Of a stretch of 64,000 nucleotides of DNA, positions 62,112 through 64,000 are shown piece after piece (position 1 is the first letter of the stretch; each line of letters starts with the position of its first letter). The notes beneath the pieces were generated by a model, which made no database searches, was not told the origin of the DNA, and saw only the letters and a list, made by a program, of their open reading frames with translations. A program made the translations under genes and the position numbers. Source of the DNA: Paracoccus denitrificans (lineage in GTDB: Bacteria; Pseudomonadota; Alphaproteobacteria; Rhodobacterales; Rhodobacteraceae); NCBI GenBank assembly GCA_003240735.1, contig QFNE01000004.1, positions 62,001-126,000 on the forward strand. The letters are read 5' to 3'.

Positions 62112-62906
62112 ATGGATGATCCTGACCTGATCCACCTGCGCGATTACATCGTTTCGACCGAAATCGGCGCGTTTCAGACCGAGCGTGGGGTGGACCAGCG
62201 CCTGCGCTTTGACGTGACTGCAGAACTGTCAGAGCAGGTCAGCGGGGTCGATGACCACGTCGACCTGATCCTCAGTTATGACGTGCTGACAAACGCGATC
62301 GCGACCGCATTGGCCGACGGGCGGATGAACCTGCTGGAGACACTGGCCGAACGCATCGCGGCAGAGGTCCTGTCCCACCCCCGCGCGGCACGCGTGCGGG
62401 TGACCGTCGAAAAGCTGGACCGCATCCCCGGTGCCTTGGGTGTCACGATCAGCCGCAAAGCCGCGCGGATGGCCGCAGACGCGACACTGCACCGCCCCGT
62501 TGTGATCTACTGGGGACGGGATGGCGTGGTGCCCAGCGGCCCGGCTGTAATCGTACCTGCCATCGACGTACCGAAGGCGGTGTCCACGACAGCCACCGCG
62601 CGGCGGATCGCGCTTCTGTCGCTGGATCAGGCCGCATGGGCCTTGGCCGAGACGTTGAACCTGACTGTTGCGGACTCCCGCACCGAACTCGACTGGGCCG
62701 CCGGGGATGGGCGTCCGGTCGTCTGGGCCCCCGCGAGAATGACGGCTGACGAGATTGAATTGAACGCGGATCCCATGGCGTTGACAGCGTGGCTCGCCGG
62801 GCGCCTGAACGCCGAGCGTGTTGAGTGGCGTTTACCCGCGTCCATGCCGACGCCCACGTTGCCAGATGGCATCGCTTCTGTTGTCAGCCTGCCCGATCAT
62901 GACTGA
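62112..62906 (+). CDS. folB: Dihydroneopterin aldolase with C-terminal extension
   Basis: Protein of 264 residues; FolB itself is about 120. The aldolase domain (about 1-120) has IGAFQTERG (Glu), LSYDVLTNAI (Tyr) and VEKLDRIPGALGV (Lys). The remaining 140 residues form a domain I do not recognise, with a Rossmann-like PVVIYWGRDGVV segment. Its last bases overlap folP by 8 bp. Folate pathway. Confidence 0.9.
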   Translation: MDDPDLIHLRDYIVSTEIGAFQTERGVDQRLRFDVTAELSEQVSGVDDHVDLILSYDVLTNAIATALADGRMNLLETLAERIAAEVLSHPRAARVRVTVEKLDRIPGALGVTISRKAARMAADATLHRPVVIYWGRDGVVPSGPAVIVPAIDVPKAVSTTATARRIALLSLDQAAWALAETLNLTVADSRTELDWAAGDGRPVVWAPARMTADEIELNADPMALTAWLAGRLNAERVEWRLPASMPTPTLPDGIASVVSLPDHD

Positions 62907-63888
62907 TGGCGTCTATTTCAGGCCGATCCCCGATCCGGCTGGCCGCTGGCTGATCGGTGGGGGCTGGGCGCGGTTCTCTCAACTGGAGAAGCTGACCAGA
63001 AATGCCCCGCCCGAGATCGTCACGCATGCGCCGGACGAATGGATGCAAGCGGTCACATCGCCGCGGCCCGATATCCTTGGTCTCTCGATGGACGGCCCAA
63101 GGATCATGGGGATCGTCAATGTCACCCCGGACAGCTTTTCAGACGGCGGCGACCATGCCGAAGCGGGGGCCGGTGCCGCGCATGGGCGCGCGCTGATCGC
63201 CCAAGGCGCCGACATTCTCGACATCGGCGGCGAGTCCACCCGTCCCGGCGCAGCTGAGGTGACGGTCGTCGATGAGAAAGCCCGCGTCGTGCCGGTGCTG
63301 GCCGCGCTCGCGGGTCAAGCGGTGCTGTCCATCGATACCCGCAAGTCAGATGTCGCGCGCGCGGCCGTCTCCGCGGGTGCGGGGATGGTCAACGATGTAT
63401 CAGCCTTTGCGTTCGATGCCGGTATGCCTGTTGTGGTCGCGGAAACGGGCGCGACGGTCTGCCTGATGCATGCTCAGGGCGAACCAGCGACAATGCAGGA
63501 CGCGCCGCACTATGACGACGTCTTGTTGGACGTTTATGACGCGTTGGCCGCGCGCATTTCGCAGGCCGAGGCGGCAGGCATTCCGCGCGCGCGGATTGTC
63601 GTTGATCCGGGCATCGGGTTCGGCAAGACCATCGCGCACAACCTGACGATCCTACGGCGGTTGTCGCTGTTCCATGGGTTGGGGTGTCCGGTCATGCTGG
63701 GCGTGTCGCGCAAGGGCTTCCTGGGAAAGCTGACCAATACGCCAGATGCCGCCGATCGGGATGCAGCAACGCTTGCCGTGACGCTGGCTGCTGTATCACA
63801 AGGAATACAAATCCACCGCGTCCATGACGTCGCGACCACGCGACAGGGCATCCGGATGTGGCAGGCAATGAACAAGGACGAGGCATGA
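62899..63888 (+). CDS. folP: Dihydropteroate synthase
   Basis: Protein of 329 residues. The pterin motif is MGIVNVTPDSFSDGG, with GADILDIGGESTRPGA and VLSIDTRKSDVA next, and GVSRKGFLG near the end. About 65 residues precede the barrel. It joins 4-aminobenzoate to the pterin. Its start overlaps folB, its stop overlaps glmM. Confidence 0.96.
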   Translation: MTDGVYFRPIPDPAGRWLIGGGWARFSQLEKLTRNAPPEIVTHAPDEWMQAVTSPRPDILGLSMDGPRIMGIVNVTPDSFSDGGDHAEAGAGAAHGRALIAQGADILDIGGESTRPGAAEVTVVDEKARVVPVLAALAGQAVLSIDTRKSDVARAAVSAGAGMVNDVSAFAFDAGMPVVVAETGATVCLMHAQGEPATMQDAPHYDDVLLDVYDALAARISQAEAAGIPRARIVVDPGIGFGKTIAHNLTILRRLSLFHGLGCPVMLGVSRKGFLGKLTNTPDAADRDAATLAVTLAAVSQGIQIHRVHDVATTRQGIRMWQAMNKDEA

Positions 63889-64000
63889 GCAGGAAATTCT
63901 TCGGTACCGACGGCGTGCGCGGTCGGGCCAACACGCATCCGATGACTGCCGAAATGGCTTTGCGGCTGGGGACGGCAGCGGGGCATTTCTTTCAGCGTCA
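63885..64000 (+). CDS. glmM: Phosphoglucosamine mutase, 3'-truncated by the window
   Basis: Only 38 residues are present. MSRKFFGTDGVRGRAN and MTAEMALRLGTAAG match the GlmM N-terminus. It makes glucosamine-1-phosphate for cell-wall and LPS precursors. The ATG overlaps the folP stop by 4 bp; a folP-glmM pair is conserved in many bacteria. Confidence 0.95.
   Translation, partial: MSRKFFGTDGVRGRANTHPMTAEMALRLGTAAGHFFQR

Overview
The window is a high-GC, gene-dense chromosomal segment of an alphaproteobacterium, most likely of the order Rhodobacterales. This placement is inferred from gene families and gene order: ctaC-ctaB-ctaG-ctaE-surf1-thrC-M16 peptidase, lptF-lptG-lptD-surA-pdxA-rsmA, tatABC, a DUF4167 protein, an alphaproteobacterial RibH2-type lumazine synthase behind an FMN riboswitch, and a GC-rich palindrome of the kind scattered through Rhodobacterales intergenic regions. 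No species is claimed. I see no tRNA, rRNA, CRISPR array, prophage or replication origin.

Layout. 1-5025: a heme-copper oxidase locus (CtaG-type assembly factor, CopD-like protein, DUF2231 protein on the other strand, a lipoprotein subunit II, a fused subunit I-III, a small membrane protein). 5173-10005: trigger factor, then minus-strand YihY/BrkB protein, a charged membrane-tethered protein of unknown function and the rpsF-rpsR-rplI operon. 10295-14046: YceI, prfA-prmC and a DUF4167 protein. 14090-21950: the minus-strand lptF-lptG-lptD-surA-pdxA-rsmA block for outer-membrane biogenesis plus vitamin B6 synthesis and rRNA methylation. 22179-28717: pepA-holC, an aspartic protease, tatA-tatB-tatC, a DUF815 ATPase and a SpoA/FliM-like protein. 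28984-31595: dprA and tldD on the minus strand. 31760-40809: a long plus-strand run from the aa3 cytochrome c oxidase genes (subunit I is not here) through surf1, thrC and an M16 peptidase to an acetyltransferase and an FAD-linked dehydrogenase. 40866-43918: CopZ-like chaperone, EamA transporter, lepA.

43923-46124 is the one clearly accessory patch. It holds an AT-richer pentapeptide-repeat gene, a REP-associated tyrosine transposase (RAYT) gene with GTAG-type palindromes inside and beside it, a tandemly duplicated piece of that transposase, a small secreted protein gene, and five GTGCAT hexamers spaced exactly 11 bp apart. 46125-64000 returns to housekeeping genes: glyA, nadK, prfC, two paralogous secreted cysteine-containing proteins, OsmC, DMT transporter, DUF305 protein, ribH with riboswitch, dgt, erpA, a CorC/HlyC-type protein, xthA, a pyruvate-phosphate-dikinase-like protein, a SleB-type hydrolase, folB, folP and the start of glmM.

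The most interesting observations are: (1) the first oxidase has a subunit II in which both CuA cysteines and one CuA histidine are replaced (Ser, Ser, Tyr), as in quinol oxidases, while by eye its subunit I lacks the E. coli bo3 quinol-site residues, so its electron donor is unclear; (2) the RAYT locus with nested in-frame palindromes and a 127-bp repeat; (3) the helically phased GTGCAT array; (4) the foreign-looking pentapeptide-repeat gene directly behind lepA; (5) a PPDK-like protein with an apparently eroded ATP-grasp half.
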